DNA of 64,000 nucleotides from assembly GCF_001422365.1 (NCBI RefSeq), contig NZ_LMMT01000038.1, positions 257,044 through 321,043 of the forward strand, written 5' to 3'. Under the pieces are notes generated by a model. The model saw nothing but the letters and a program-made list of their open reading frames with translations, was not told where the DNA came from and did not search any database. A program made the translations under genes and the position numbers. This document shows positions 26,081-37,000 of the stretch, piece after piece (within the stretch, counting starts at the first letter, position 1; each line of letters opens with the position of its first letter). The stretch comes from Pseudorhodoferax sp. Leaf265. Its GTDB lineage: Bacteria; Pseudomonadota; Gammaproteobacteria; Burkholderiales; Burkholderiaceae_C.

Positions 26081-27547
26081 TCAGAAGCCCTCCGGCTGGC
26101 GGAGGTGGAAGTCGGTGGCCTGCTGGAAGCGGTGGGCCGCGTTGAGCAGCTTCGCTTCGCCGAAGTAGTTGCCCAGCAACTGCAGGCCCACGGGCATGCC
26201 GCCTTCGCCGAAACCGGCCGGCAGGCTCATGCCCGGCAGGCCGGCCAGCGAACCGGGCAGGGTGTAGATGTCGGCCAGGTAGTTGGCGACCGGGTCGTCG
26301 GACTTGTCGCCGAGCTTCCAGGCCACGGTGGGCGCGACCGGGCCGGCGATCACGTCGCAGGTCTTGAAGGCCTGCTGGAAGTCGTCGGCGATCATGCGGC
26401 GGATCTGCTGCGCCTTGAGGTAGTAGGCGTCGTAGTAGCCATGGCTCAGCACATAGGTGCCGACCATGATGCGGCGCTTGACCTCGTCGCCGAAGCCTTC
26501 GGCGCGCGTCTTCTTGTACATGTCCAGCAGGTCGCCGTACTGGGCGGCGCGGTGGCCGAACTTGACGCCGTCGAAGCGCGAGAGGTTCGAGCTGGCCTCG
26601 GCCGGCGCGATGATGTAGTAGACCGGGATGGCCAGCTCGGTGCGCGGCAGCGAGATCTCGACCAGGCGTGCGCCGAGCTTCTCGTATTCTTTGAGCGCGG
26701 CGTCGAGCGCGGCGCGCACATCGGCGGCCAGGCCGTCGCCGAAGAACTCCTTGGGCACGCCGATGCGCAGGCCGTCCAGGCTGTCGTTCAAGCTGCGGCC
26801 GAAGTCCTCTGCCGGGCGGTCCAGCGAGGTCGAGTCGCGGTCCAGGTCGGGGCCGCAGATGGCGGACAGCAGCAGCGCGCAGTCTTCGGCACTGCGGGCC
26901 ATGGGGCCGGCCTGGTCCAGGCTGGAGGCGAAGGCCACCATGCCGTAGCGCGAGGCGCGGCCGTAGGTTGGCTTGATGCCCGTGACGCCGCAGAAAGCGG
27001 CGGGCTGGCGGATCGAGCCTCCGGTGTCGGTGCCGGTCACGGCCGGGGCCAGGCGCGCGGCCACGGCCGCGGCGCTGCCGCCCGAGGAGCCGCCCGGGAT
27101 GCGCGAGGCGTCCCAGGGGTTCTGCACGACGCCATAGGCCGAGTTCTCGTTGGACGAGCCCATGGCGAACTCGTCGCAGTTGAGCTTGCCCAGCGTGACG
27201 GCGCCGGCCGCGGCCAGGCGGGCCACGGTGGTGGCGTCGAACGGCGAGCGGTAGCCTTCCAGCATCTTCGAGCCAGCCGTGGTCGGGAAGTCGCGCGTGA
27301 CGAAGATGTCCTTGTGCGCGATGGGAACGCCGGCCAGCGGGCCGGCGTTGCCGGCGGCAATCGCCGCGTCGGCCGCGCGCGCCTGGGCCAGTGTGGCTTC
27401 GGCGTCGGTGGCGACGAAGGCGTTGAGCCCGCGGTGCTGTTCGATGCGGGCCAGGAAGTGCTGGGCCGCCTCGGCGGCCGAGAGTTCGCGGGCCTGGATG
27501 CGGGCCGCGATGGCGGCCACGGTAGCTTGGGTCAGGTCGAAGGCCAT
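26081..27547 (-). CDS. gatA: Aspartyl/glutamyl-tRNA amidotransferase subunit A
   Basis: Amidase subunit that releases ammonia from glutamine for GatB, 488 residues. The amidase-signature triad appears as Lys in VPIAHKDIF, the cis-Ser in [15 protein letters not shown] and the nucleophile in [16 protein letters not shown]. The C-terminal region [18 protein letters not shown] is typical of GatA. It sits 6 bp after gatC and 1 bp before gatB. It is the housekeeping amidase, distinct from the AtzE at 9979-11400. Confidence 0.97.
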   Translation of the reverse strand: MAFDLTQATVAAIAARIQARELSAAEAAQHFLARIEQHRGLNAFVATDAEATLAQARAADAAIAAGNAGPLAGVPIAHKDIFVTRDFPTTAGSKMLEGYRSPFDATTVARLAAAGAVTLGKLNCDEFAMGSSNENSAYGVVQNPWDASRIPGGSSGGSAAAVAARLAPAVTGTDTGGSIRQPAAFCGVTGIKPTYGRASRYGMVAFASSLDQAGPMARSAEDCALLLSAICGPDLDRDSTSLDRPAEDFGRSLNDSLDGLRIGVPKEFFGDGLAADVRAALDAALKEYEKLGARLVEISLPRTELAIPVYYIIAPAEASSNLSRFDGVKFGHRAAQYGDLLDMYKKTRAEGFGDEVKRRIMVGTYVLSHGYYDAYYLKAQQIRRMIADDFQQAFKTCDVIAGPVAPTVAWKLGDKSDDPVANYLADIYTLPGSLAGLPGMSLPAGFGEGGMPVGLQLLGNYFGEAKLLNAAHRFQQATDFHLRQPEGF

Positions 27548-27553
27548 GGCGTA

Positions 27554-27853
27554 TTACTCGATCACCTTGGGCACCAGGAACAGGCCGCGCTCGACGGCTG
27601 GCGCGCTGCGCTGGTTGGCTTCGCGTGCGTCGGGCTCGCTGACCACGTCCTCGCGCAGGCGCAGCGTCACGTCGGACACCACGTCGGCCGGGTGGGCCAG
27701 CGGCACCACGCCGGTGGTGTCCACGGCCTGCATGCGTTCGACGATGTCGAAGAAGCCGTTGATCTGGCCGAGCATGCGCGCACGCTCGGCATCGTGCAGT
27801 TCCAGCCGCGCCAGGTTGGCGATGCGTGAGATGTCGTCGGAGGTCAGTGCCAT
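27554..27853 (-). CDS. gatC: Aspartyl/glutamyl-tRNA amidotransferase subunit C
   Basis: Small 99-residue subunit that wraps around GatA/GatB. Motifs are [12 protein letters not shown] at the N-terminus, [25 protein letters not shown] in the middle, and [34 protein letters not shown] at the end with the usual GLFLVPKV. First gene of gatCAB, divergent from mreB across 204 bp. Confidence 0.95.
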   Translation of the reverse strand: MALTSDDISRIANLARLELHDAERARMLGQINGFFDIVERMQAVDTTGVVPLAHPADVVSDVTLRLREDVVSEPDAREANQRSAPAVERGLFLVPKVIE

Positions 27854-27930
27854 GGAAAAATTGCAAGCAGAAAGGTCGCGGAAACGGCTTGCCGCAAGGC
27901 TTTGCAGCGGGTTTTCACGGGGGGATCGGG

Positions 27931-27936
27931 TATTAT
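27931..27936 (+). promoter_or_regulatory. Candidate -10 box for mreB
   Basis: TATTAT inside CGGGTATTATCCCG, about 120 bp upstream of mreB. No -35 element at normal spacing stands out. The complementary ATAATA could equally serve gatC on the other strand, so the direction is uncertain. Confidence 0.35.
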
Positions 27937-27973
27937 CCCGCCTTTGCGCGAGGGCTGGTTTCACGCTGCCTGA

Positions 27974-29101
<1,128 letters not shown>

Positions 29102-29117
29102 GTCCCAGGGGTAGGCG

Positions 29118-30062
29118 ATGCCACTCGGTACGCTGGACAGAACCCCGCCACCGTTCTTCAAGCAGGGCCCCTCCGCGCTCACCAAGCTCACGGTGTTCAG
29201 CGCGGTGGCCCTGTTCCTGATGGTGGCCGATGCGCGTTTCGCGTTGATGCGGCCGCTGCGCGCGGCCGTGGCCACCGTGCTTTATCCCGTGCAGTGGGCC
29301 GCGCTCGGGCCGGTGCGCCTGGTGCAGGGCGGAGGCGTCTACCTGGACAGCCTGACCGAGGTGCAGGCCCGCGCCGACGCGGCCGAGCGGCGCATGGCCG
29401 AACAGTCGCAGCGCGCCGGCCAGTCCGACCTGCTGCAGCTGGAAAACGCGCAGCTGCGCAGCCTGCTGGGCCTGCGCGAACGGCTCACGACGCCCGGCCA
29501 GGCGGCCGAGGTGCTCTACGACGCAGCCGATCCCTATGTGCGCAAGGTCGTGATCGACCGCGGCCTCACCCATGGCGTGGTCGCGGGCGCCCCCGTGCTC
29601 GACGCCGGTGGCGTGCTGGGCCAGGTCACGCGCGTGTTGCCGCTGGTCAGCGAGGTCACATTGCTGATCGACCGCGACCAGGCGATTCCCGTGCTCAACG
29701 CGCGCACAGGTGCGCGCAGCGTGGCCTATGGCAACCCGGGCTACCTGGGCGGCGTGCTGGAGCTGCGCTTCATGGCCGGCAACTCCGATGTGCAGGTCGG
29801 CGACCAGCTGACCACCAGTGGCGTGGACGGCGTCTACCCGGGCGGTCTGCGCGTGGCCGTGGTCGAGGCCGTGGAGCGCCAGGCCGATTCCACCTTCGCG
29901 CGCATCTACTGCCGGCCGCTCGCGCAGCTGACCGGTGTGCGCCACGTGATGGTGCTGGAGCCGCTGCGCCCGGCCGCCGAGATGGCCGCGGCCGAGGTGC
30001 CGGCGGCCAAGGCCGCGGCACCCGCCGCGAAAGCGTCCGCAGCCAAGGGGGCCACGAAATGA
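29118..30062 (+). CDS. mreC: Rod-shape-determining protein MreC
   Basis: Bitopic elongasome protein, 314 residues, linking MreB/MreD to PBP2. One membrane segment lies at about residues 24-43, then a helical coiled-coil (residues 75-118, [21 protein letters not shown]), then the beta-barrel domain with [26 protein letters not shown] and [21 protein letters not shown]. The C-terminus is an Ala/Lys-rich low-complexity tail. The gene starts 16 bp after mreB and overlaps mreD by ATGA. Confidence 0.95.
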   Translation: MPLGTLDRTPPPFFKQGPSALTKLTVFSAVALFLMVADARFALMRPLRAAVATVLYPVQWAALGPVRLVQGGGVYLDSLTEVQARADAAERRMAEQSQRAGQSDLLQLENAQLRSLLGLRERLTTPGQAAEVLYDAADPYVRKVVIDRGLTHGVVAGAPVLDAGGVLGQVTRVLPLVSEVTLLIDRDQAIPVLNARTGARSVAYGNPGYLGGVLELRFMAGNSDVQVGDQLTTSGVDGVYPGGLRVAVVEAVERQADSTFARIYCRPLAQLTGVRHVMVLEPLRPAAEMAAAEVPAAKAAAPAAKASAAKGATK

Positions 30063-30589
30063 TCATGCGTCCGGGCCAGCAGCTGCTGCTGCCGGCCAGC
30101 CCGGTCTTCATCTGGAGCAGCCTGGTCGTCGCGCTGCTGCTCAACATGGTCCAGAACATGGGGCTGTGGGGCCGCGCGGCCTGGGTGCCCGACCTCGTGG
30201 CCGTGGTGCTGGTGTTCTGGACCGTGCACCAGCCGCAGCGCGTGGGTGTGGGCACGGCCTTCGTGTTCGGCCTGTGCATGGACGTGCACCAGGCCTCCTG
30301 GCTCGGCCAGCACGCGCTGGCCTACACGGTGCTGAGCTACCTGGCGATCGCCATCCACCGGCGTCTGCTGTGGTTCAGCGTGCCCTCGCAGGCGATGCAG
30401 GTGCTGCCGCTGTTCGTGGTCGCCCATGCGATCGAGTGGGTGCTGCGGCTGCTGGGCGGCGGCATCTTCCCGGGCTGGTGGATGCTGCTGACACCGGTGG
30501 TGGAGGCGGCGCTGTGGCCCGTGGTCAGCGTGGCCTTGCTGCTGCCGCAGCGGCGTGCGCCCGATCCGGACGACAATCGGCCGCTTTGA
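30059..30589 (+). CDS. mreD: Rod-shape-determining protein MreD
   Basis: A 176-residue integral membrane protein with five or six hydrophobic segments, including FIWSSLVVALLLNMVQN near residue 18 and VPDLVAVVLVFWTVHQP near 43. The motif GFVFGLCMDV-like TAFVFGLCMDVHQASWLGQHAL is characteristic. Coupled to mreC by an ATGA overlap and followed by mrdA after 25 bp. Confidence 0.92.
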   Translation: MIMRPGQQLLLPASPVFIWSSLVVALLLNMVQNMGLWGRAAWVPDLVAVVLVFWTVHQPQRVGVGTAFVFGLCMDVHQASWLGQHALAYTVLSYLAIAIHRRLLWFSVPSQAMQVLPLFVVAHAIEWVLRLLGGGIFPGWWMLLTPVVEAALWPVVSVALLLPQRRAPDPDDNRPL

Positions 30590-30614
30590 GGCCAGCCCCG
30601 CGCGCGCCACCCGC

Positions 30615-32645
30615 ATGACCGAGTTCAAGGACGTCGAACGCGAGCTCGCCGGCTTCCGCCGCCGGATGGTCGTGATCGGCCTGCTCGTGCTGCTGGCCTT
30701 CGCCGGCCTGTTCGCGCGGCTGGTCGTCCTGCAGGTGGGGCGCCACGACGATCTGCGTGCCCAGGCCGAGCGCAACCGCACGGCCATCGTGCCGGTGGCG
30801 CCCACGCGCGGCCACATCCTGGACCGCAACGGCGTGGTGCTGGCCAGCAACTACTCGGCCTACACGTTGGAGATCACCCCGTCCAAGGTCGGCCCGCTGG
30901 AGCCGGCCATCGACGCGCTGTCCGAAGTCATCGAGGTCACGCCGCGCGACCGTCGGCGCTTTCGCAAGCTGCTCGACGAGTCGCGCAACTTCGAGTCGCT
31001 GCCGATCCGCACGCGGCTGTCCGACGAGGAGGTGGCGCGCTTCGCGGCCCAGCGCTACCGCTTTCCGGGCATGGACATCAAGGCCCGGCTGTTCCGCCAC
31101 TACCCGCAGGGCGAGCTCGGCGCGCATGTGGTCGGCTACATCGGCCGCATCAACGCGGCCGAGAAGGCGCGCCTGGAAGAGACCGACGACGAAGGCAACT
31201 ACAAGGGCACGGAGTACATCGGCAAGCTCGGCATCGAGCAGAGCTACGAGGCCGAGCTGCACGGCAAGACCGGCGTGGAGCAGATCGAAACCTCGGCCGG
31301 CGGCCGCGCGGTGCGGCGCCTGGCCAGCAGCAAGGCCACGCCGGGCAACACCGTGGTGCTGTCGATCGATGCGCGGCTGCAGAAGCTGGTCGAGGATCTG
31401 TACGGCGAGCGCCGCGGTGCGCTGGTCGCACTGGACCCGCAAACCGGCGAGGTGCTGGCCTTCGTCAGCAAGCCGACCTACGACCCCAACCTGTTCGTCG
31501 AGGGCATCGACCAGGAAAGCTGGGCCGCGCTGAGCGAGTCCATGGCCCGGCCGCTGCTGAACCGCGCGCTGCGCGGCACCTACCCGCCGGGCTCGACCTA
31601 CAAGCCTTTCATGGGCCTGGCCGCGCTGGAGACCGGCAAGCGCCGGCCCGGCGACATCACGAGCGACGGCGGCTCCTGGACCTTCGGCGGCCACACCTAC
31701 CGCAGCCACGGCGACGGCGGCCTGGGCGCGGTGGACCTGCACCGCAGCATCGTCAAGTCCAGCAACGTCTACTACTATTCCCTGGCCAACGACATGGGCG
31801 TGGACGCCATCCACGACTTCATGGCACCGCTGAGCTTCGGCCAGCTCACGGGCCTGGACATCAACGGCGAGGTGCGCGGCGTGCTGCCCAGCCAGGCCTG
31901 GAAACGCAAGGCCTACCGCCGGCCCGAGCACCAGAAGTGGTACGCGGGCGAGACCATCTCGCTGGGCATCGGTCAGGGCTACAACACCTTCACCATGCTG
32001 CAGCTGGCACAGGCCACGTCCATCCTGGCCAACAACGGCATCAAGCACCGGCCGCACCTGGCCCTGGCCGTGGAGGACAGCGTGACCGGCGAGCGGCGCC
32101 CGGTGGTGCGCGAGCCCGGCGTGAATCTCAACTACAGGCCCGAGAACGTGGCGGCGATCCGGCGCGCGCTGGTCGGCGTGACGCAGGAGGGCACGGCCAC
32201 GCGTGTGTTCTCCGGTGCCGCCTACCTGTCGGGCGGCAAGACCGGCACGGCCCAGGCCGTGACCATCGGCCAGAAGAGCAAGTACAACGCCGCGGCGCTG
32301 GCCGAGTACCAGCGCGACCACGCGCTGTACATGGCGTTCGCGCCGGCCGACAAGCCCACCATCGCGCTGGCGCTCATCGTCGAGAACGCGGGCTGGGGGG
32401 CCGAGGCCGCCGCCCCGATCGCGCGCCGTGTGTTCGATTTCTGGGTGGCCGGCGTGTATCCCAACGAAGCCGACCTGGCCCATGTGCGCGCCGGCAAGGG
32501 CGGGCCGCCGCTGGGCAAGCCACGGCCGATCGCCGAGGTGCCCGACCTGCCGGCACCGCCCGTCGTGGGCGCGTCCATGGCCGACGCGGCGACGACGGGG
32601 CCGGTGCAGATGGCGCAGACGCCGACGCCGGCCGTTGCCCGCTGA
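30615..32645 (+). CDS. mrdA: Penicillin-binding protein 2 (elongation transpeptidase)
   Basis: Class B PBP that cross-links peptidoglycan during elongation with RodA and MreCD, 676 residues. It has one N-terminal membrane segment (about residues 20-40), the PBP dimerisation domain (RNRTAIVPVAPTRGHILDRNGVVLASN), and the transpeptidase motifs: SxxK in PPGSTYKPFM, SxN in VKSSNVYYYS and KTG in SGGKTGTAQAV. A Pro/Ala-rich tail follows residue 630. Last gene of the mre cluster; rodA is not adjacent. Confidence 0.96.
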   Translation: MTEFKDVERELAGFRRRMVVIGLLVLLAFAGLFARLVVLQVGRHDDLRAQAERNRTAIVPVAPTRGHILDRNGVVLASNYSAYTLEITPSKVGPLEPAIDALSEVIEVTPRDRRRFRKLLDESRNFESLPIRTRLSDEEVARFAAQRYRFPGMDIKARLFRHYPQGELGAHVVGYIGRINAAEKARLEETDDEGNYKGTEYIGKLGIEQSYEAELHGKTGVEQIETSAGGRAVRRLASSKATPGNTVVLSIDARLQKLVEDLYGERRGALVALDPQTGEVLAFVSKPTYDPNLFVEGIDQESWAALSESMARPLLNRALRGTYPPGSTYKPFMGLAALETGKRRPGDITSDGGSWTFGGHTYRSHGDGGLGAVDLHRSIVKSSNVYYYSLANDMGVDAIHDFMAPLSFGQLTGLDINGEVRGVLPSQAWKRKAYRRPEHQKWYAGETISLGIGQGYNTFTMLQLAQATSILANNGIKHRPHLALAVEDSVTGERRPVVREPGVNLNYRPENVAAIRRALVGVTQEGTATRVFSGAAYLSGGKTGTAQAVTIGQKSKYNAAALAEYQRDHALYMAFAPADKPTIALALIVENAGWGAEAAAPIARRVFDFWVAGVYPNEADLAHVRAGKGGPPLGKPRPIAEVPDLPAPPVVGASMADAATTGPVQMAQTPTPAVAR

Positions 32646-32672
32646 TCCCTGCACTCCCCCAACCGCCCGCGC

Positions 32673-32700
32673 AAAAAAAAACGCCGCAGAAGCGACGTTT
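32673..32700 (-). terminator. Intrinsic terminator, minus strand
   Basis: On the minus strand the stem AACGTCGC / GCGGCGTT (one G-U pair, loop TTCT) is followed directly by a run of nine Ts (complement of 32673-32681). It ends transcripts coming from the 33311-32856 gene and protects the convergent mrdA end. Confidence 0.75.
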
Positions 32701-32855
32701 CGAAGTTAGGAACATCTCGTACGGATGTCTGAGTGATGTCTTGGACTTGGTTGAATGTCTCCTCGGACCTCTCGTATCCGGTTGGCAAGGCCGCCGGACA
32801 ACACAAAGGACTTTAGGACAATTTGTTCGTTGCGGGGCTCGGGATTTACCCTGCG
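32673..32855 (-). ncRNA. Candidate small RNA or structured 3' UTR on the minus strand
   Basis: This stretch is visibly richer in A/T than its surroundings and holds no supported gene. Read on the minus strand it contains a hairpin built on CCGG-CGGCCTTGCCAA-CCGG, a second based on ACATC-CGTACGA-GATGT, and ends in an intrinsic terminator with nine Ts. It lies directly after the stop of the unknown gene 32856-33311, so it could be that gene's 3' UTR or an sRNA released from it or transcribed on its own. I recognise no known RNA family. Confidence 0.35.
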
Positions 32856-33311
32856 TCAGTTGGCTGTCAGCGCGTGTGGGCGCGTCAGGACGCCGCTGCC
32901 GAACGACAGTTCCTGCTCGGCCATGAAGTCGCTCAAGCTGTAGTCGTCGGCGCGTTCGTGCTGCGCGGCCTCGGCTTCGCGGCGCTGGGTTTGGACCAAT
33001 AGCGATTTCAAGGCCATGACCGTGCCGGGATCGAGTGCGCGCTCGCACTCGCGCAGGGTCTGTGCCACGTCGTCGGCCACCAGGTGGGCCTTGGCCGGAT
33101 TGCGGTATTCCAGCGCGCGTGTGAGGCGCTGCGCCACGCGGCGCGTGGGCAGGAATTTGCTGCGTGCGAATTCGGGGCTCAGGCGGCTCAGCAGCAGCGA
33201 CAGGCCGCCTGCGGCGATCTGCATCTGCGTGAGCCCTGCATCCTGGGTGATCCGGGGGAGCAGCAGCTCGGTGTTCCAGGGGCTTTCTTGTTGCAGCAGG
33301 GGCGAATCCAT
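32856..33311 (-). CDS. Small protein of unknown function
   Basis: A 151-residue soluble protein that I do not recognise. It has no signal peptide or membrane segment. The visible features are a hydrophobic GGLSLLLSRLSPEFARSKFLP region (about residues 37-57), basic RRVAQRLTRALEYRN, and an acidic C-terminal part DDYSLSDFMAEQELSFGSG. Amino-acid composition and third-position GC match real genes nearby. It is in line with the Lrp gene upstream (80-bp gap) and followed by the AT-richer 3' region and terminator. A role cannot be inferred. Confidence 0.6.
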   Translation of the reverse strand: MDSPLLQQESPWNTELLLPRITQDAGLTQMQIAAGGLSLLLSRLSPEFARSKFLPTRRVAQRLTRALEYRNPAKAHLVADDVAQTLRECERALDPGTVMALKSLLVQTQRREAEAAQHERADDYSLSDFMAEQELSFGSGVLTRPHALTAN

Positions 33312-33391
33312 GGCGGCCGATTCTAGGAATCCCCGGCTGTGCGAATCGGCCGACAGACGGGGAAAAGCCAGGCTTTTGCCGGCTTCGGTGG

Positions 33392-33871
33392 TCAGCGTGG
33401 CTGCAGGTGGCCGAGCGGCAGCGCGCTGCTTTCCTTGACCTCGCCCAGCGAGAAGCTGGTGTGCAGGTCCTTCACATTGGGCAGGTTGATCAGCACCTCG
33501 CGCGCGAACTGGGCAAAGCTGTCCAGGTCGCGCGAGACCACCTGCAGCTCGAAGGTGCCGGCGCCGCTGATGTAGTGGCACGACACCACCTCGGGCAGCT
33601 TGCGGATCGCGTCTTCCAGCTCGCGCGTGACATTGCCGTTGTTGCGGTCGGCATCCAGCCGCACGAAGGCCAGCACCCCGAGACCGATGCGGCGCCGGTC
33701 GATCTCGGCGCGGTAGCCCTTGATGAAGCCGGACTCCTCCAGCGCCTTCACGCGGCGCCAGCAGGGCGCGGCCGACAGGCCCACGCGCTGCGCCAGCTCG
33801 GCGTTGCTGAGCCGGCCATCGGCCTGCAGTTCTTGCAGGATCGCACGGTCGAACTTGTCGAGTGTTTCCAT
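33392..33871 (-). CDS. Lrp/AsnC-family transcriptional regulator
   Basis: A 159-residue feast/famine regulator. The N-terminal winged helix has LDKFDRAILQELQADGRLSNAELAQRVGLS and APCWRRVKALEESGFIKGY. The C-terminal RAM/AsnC ligand domain has VLAFVRLDADRN and VVSCHYISGAGTFELQVVSRD. It is divergent from the indolepyruvate oxidoreductase gene across 151 bp, and this pairing suggests it senses an amino acid and controls that enzyme. Confidence 0.92.
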   Translation of the reverse strand: METLDKFDRAILQELQADGRLSNAELAQRVGLSAAPCWRRVKALEESGFIKGYRAEIDRRRIGLGVLAFVRLDADRNNGNVTRELEDAIRKLPEVVSCHYISGAGTFELQVVSRDLDSFAQFAREVLINLPNVKDLHTSFSLGEVKESSALPLGHLQPR

Positions 33872-33930
33872 GAATGCAAATCTACAGCAAGAAGCTTTCT
33901 GGAATGGCCGAAATCAAGGAAGCAAAAGCA

Positions 33931-33959
33931 AGGACATATCTGCGCCTTCTCAATACACT
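33931..33959 (+). promoter_or_regulatory. Candidate sigma-70 promoter for indolepyruvate oxidoreductase
   Basis: AGGACA (33931-33936) and TACACT (33954-33959) are spaced by 17 bp in the Lrp/oxidoreductase divergent region. The start would be near 33966, giving a leader of about 57 bases. The region is AT-richer than the flanks, as expected for Lrp-type binding. Confidence 0.45.
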
Positions 33960-34022
33960 GGCCCGCAGAACCATCGCCAGCGCCCACGAGGCGCCAGCTT
34001 CACCTTCCGGAGACCTTCCACG

Positions 34023-37000
34023 ATGAACGCACCGCTGCCCGAGCACATCCGCAAGGCGCTCGAGACCGTCACGCTCGACGACAAGTACAGCCTGGACCAC
34101 GGCCGCGCCTTCATGAGCGGCGTGCAGGCCCTGGTCAAGCTGCCCATGCTGCAGCGCCTGCGCGATGCGCAGGTCGGCAAGAACACCGCGGGCTTCATCA
34201 GCGGCTACCGTGGCTCCCCCTTGGGCGGCTACGACCAGGCCCTGTGGAAGGCCAGCAAGTTCCTCAAGGCCCAGAACATCGTCTTCCAGCCCGGCGTGAA
34301 CGAGGAACTGGCGGCCACCGCCCTGTGGGGCACGCAGCAACTGGGCTTCTCGCCGCCGGGCACCAATCGCTTCGACGGCGTGTTCGGCATCTGGTATGGC
34401 AAGGGCCCGGGCGTGGACCGTTGCTCCGACGTGTTCAAGCACGCCAACATGGCCGGCACCACGCCCTGGGGCGGCGTCATCGCCGTGGCCGGCGACGACC
34501 ACATCTCCAAGAGCTCGACCGCCGCACACCAGAGCGACCACATCTTCAAGGCCTGCGGGCTGCCGGTGTTCTTCCCGGCCAACGTGCAGGAAATCCTGGA
34601 CCTGGGCATCCACGCCTTCGCCATGAGCCGCTTCTCGGGCGTCTGGTCGGGCATGAAGACCATCCAGGAGATCGTCGAATCGAGCGCGACGGCGATGATC
34701 GACCCGGAGCGCGTGCAGATCCGCATCCCCACGGACTTCGAAATGCCGCCCGGCGGCGTGCACATCCGCTGGCCCGACCACGCGCTGGAGCAGGAAGCCC
34801 GGTTGTTCCACTACAAGTGGTATGCCGCGCTGGCCTACATCCGAGCCAACAAGCTGAACTACAACGTGATCGAGGGGGCAAACGACCGCTACGGCCTGAT
34901 CGCCAGCGGCAAGGCCTACAACGACACGCGCCAGGCCCTGCTCGATCTGGGCCTGGACGACGCCAGCTGTCGCCAGCTCGGCATCCGGCTGCACAAGGTC
35001 GGCGTGGTCTGGCCGCTGGAGGCCCAGCTCACGCGCGACTTCGCCACCGGCATGCAGGAGATCCTGGTGGTGGAGGAAAAGCGCCAGGTCATCGAGTACC
35101 AGCTCAAGGAAGAGCTCTACAACTGGCGCTCGGACGTGCGGCCCAACGTGCTGGGCAAGTTCAACGAGGTCGCGGGCGATTTCTCGGGCGGCGAATGGTC
35201 CATGGCCAACCCCACGGCCAACACCTTGCTGCGTGCCAACGCCGACCTGTCGCCCGCGCTGATCGCCAAGGCCCTGGCCCAGCGGCTGCAGAAGACCGGC
35301 GTGCTGGCGGCAGGCGGCGCCGACATGGTGGCGCGCGTGGACGCGCAGTTGGCCATCCTGGAGGCCAAGGAGCGCTCCATGCAGGTGCTGGAAGTCGGCG
35401 GCGTGCAGGGTGCCGACCGGTTGCCCTGGTTCTGCTCGGGCTGCCCGCACAACACCTCCACCAAGGTACCCGAGGGCTCGCGTGCCATGGGCGGCATCGG
35501 CTGCCACTTCATGGCCACCTGGATGGACCGCTCGACCATCGGCTTCACGCAGATGGGCGGCGAGGGTGTGCCCTGGGTCGGCCAGCAGCCCTTCACGACC
35601 GACCAGCACATCTTCGCCAACCTGGGCGATGGCACCTACTTCCACAGCGGGTTGCTGGCAATCCGCCAGTCCATCGCGGCGGGCGTCAACATCACCTACA
35701 AGATCCTCTACAACGACGCGGTGGCCATGACCGGCGGCCAGCAGGTCGGCGAGCGGCCCGAGGGCCATTCGGTGCTGCAGATCGCCGAGAGCCTGCATGC
35801 CGAGGGCGCCAAGAAGGTCGTGGTCGTGACCGACGAGCCCGAGAAGTACCAGGGCGTGGCGATCCCGGGCGACCAGGTCACCGTGCACCACCGCGACCGG
35901 CTGGACGAGATCCAGCGCGAGTTCCGCGCCATCGCCGGCACCACGGCCATCATCTACGACCAGACCTGCGCGACCGAGAAGCGCCGCCGCCGCAAGCGCG
36001 GCACGGCCGTGGACCCGGCCAAGCGCGTGGTCATCAACGAACTGGTCTGCGAGGGCTGCGGCGACTGCAGCGTGCAGTCCAACTGCTTGTCGGTGGAGCC
36101 GCTGGAGACCGACTTCGGCCGCAAGCGCACCATCAACCAGAGCACCTGCAACAAGGACATGAGCTGCCTGAAGGGCTTCTGCCCGAGCTTCGTCACGGTG
36201 GAGGGCGGCAAGCTCAAGGGCAAGTCCAAGGCGCAGGCGCCGTCGCCGTTCGAGCTGGGTGCGCTGCCCGAGCCGCAGCTGCCGGCTGTGAGTGGCACCT
36301 GGGGCATCGTGGTCGCCGGCGTCGGCGGCACGGGCGTGATCACCATCGGCCAGCTGCTGGGCGTGGCCGCGCACCTGGAAGGCAAGGGCATCGTCACGCA
36401 GGATGCGGCGGGCCTGGCGCAAAAGGGGGGGGCCACATGGAGCCACGTGCTCATCGGCAACCACCAGGACGACATCCGCACCACGCGCGTGTCCATGGCC
36501 GCGGCCGACCTCGTGCTGGGCTGCGACCCGCTGGTGGCGGCCAACAAGGAGTCGACGATGCGCATGCGGGGCGGCCGCACGCATGTGGCGCTCAACGTGC
36601 ACGGCGCGCCGACGGCGGCCTTCGTCAAGAACATCGAATGGCAGAACCCGGCCGACGCCTGCGCGGCCGAACTCGCGCAGATCGTCGGCGAGGCCGGCCT
36701 GGGCCGCTTCGACGCCGATGCCGCGGCCACCAAACTGATGGGCGACACCATCTATGTCAACCCCATGATGCTGGGCTATGCCTGGCAGAAGGGCTGGATC
36801 CCGCTGGCCTTCGATTCGCTGATGCGCGCGATCGAGCTCAATGCCGTGGCCGTGGCGCAGAACAAGGCGGCCTTCGCCTGGGGCCGCCGCGCAGCGGCCG
36901 AGCCGGCGGCCATGGAGCAGCTGCTGTCCGGCGCGGGCGGCAAGGTGCAGGTCATCGACTTCAAGAAGCGTGAGACGCTGGAGCAGATGGTCGCGCGCCG

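Noticed and set aside
32222..32806. Minus-strand open frame across the terminator and the end of mrdA
   Set aside because: It continues straight through the T9 terminator and into the antisense of mrdA; no start with a ribosome-binding site.
36425..36432. Run of eight Gs in the indolepyruvate oxidoreductase gene as a possible phase-variation tract
   Set aside because: It encodes conserved Lys-Gly-Gly-Ala in frame and is short; the enzyme family does not suggest phase variation.
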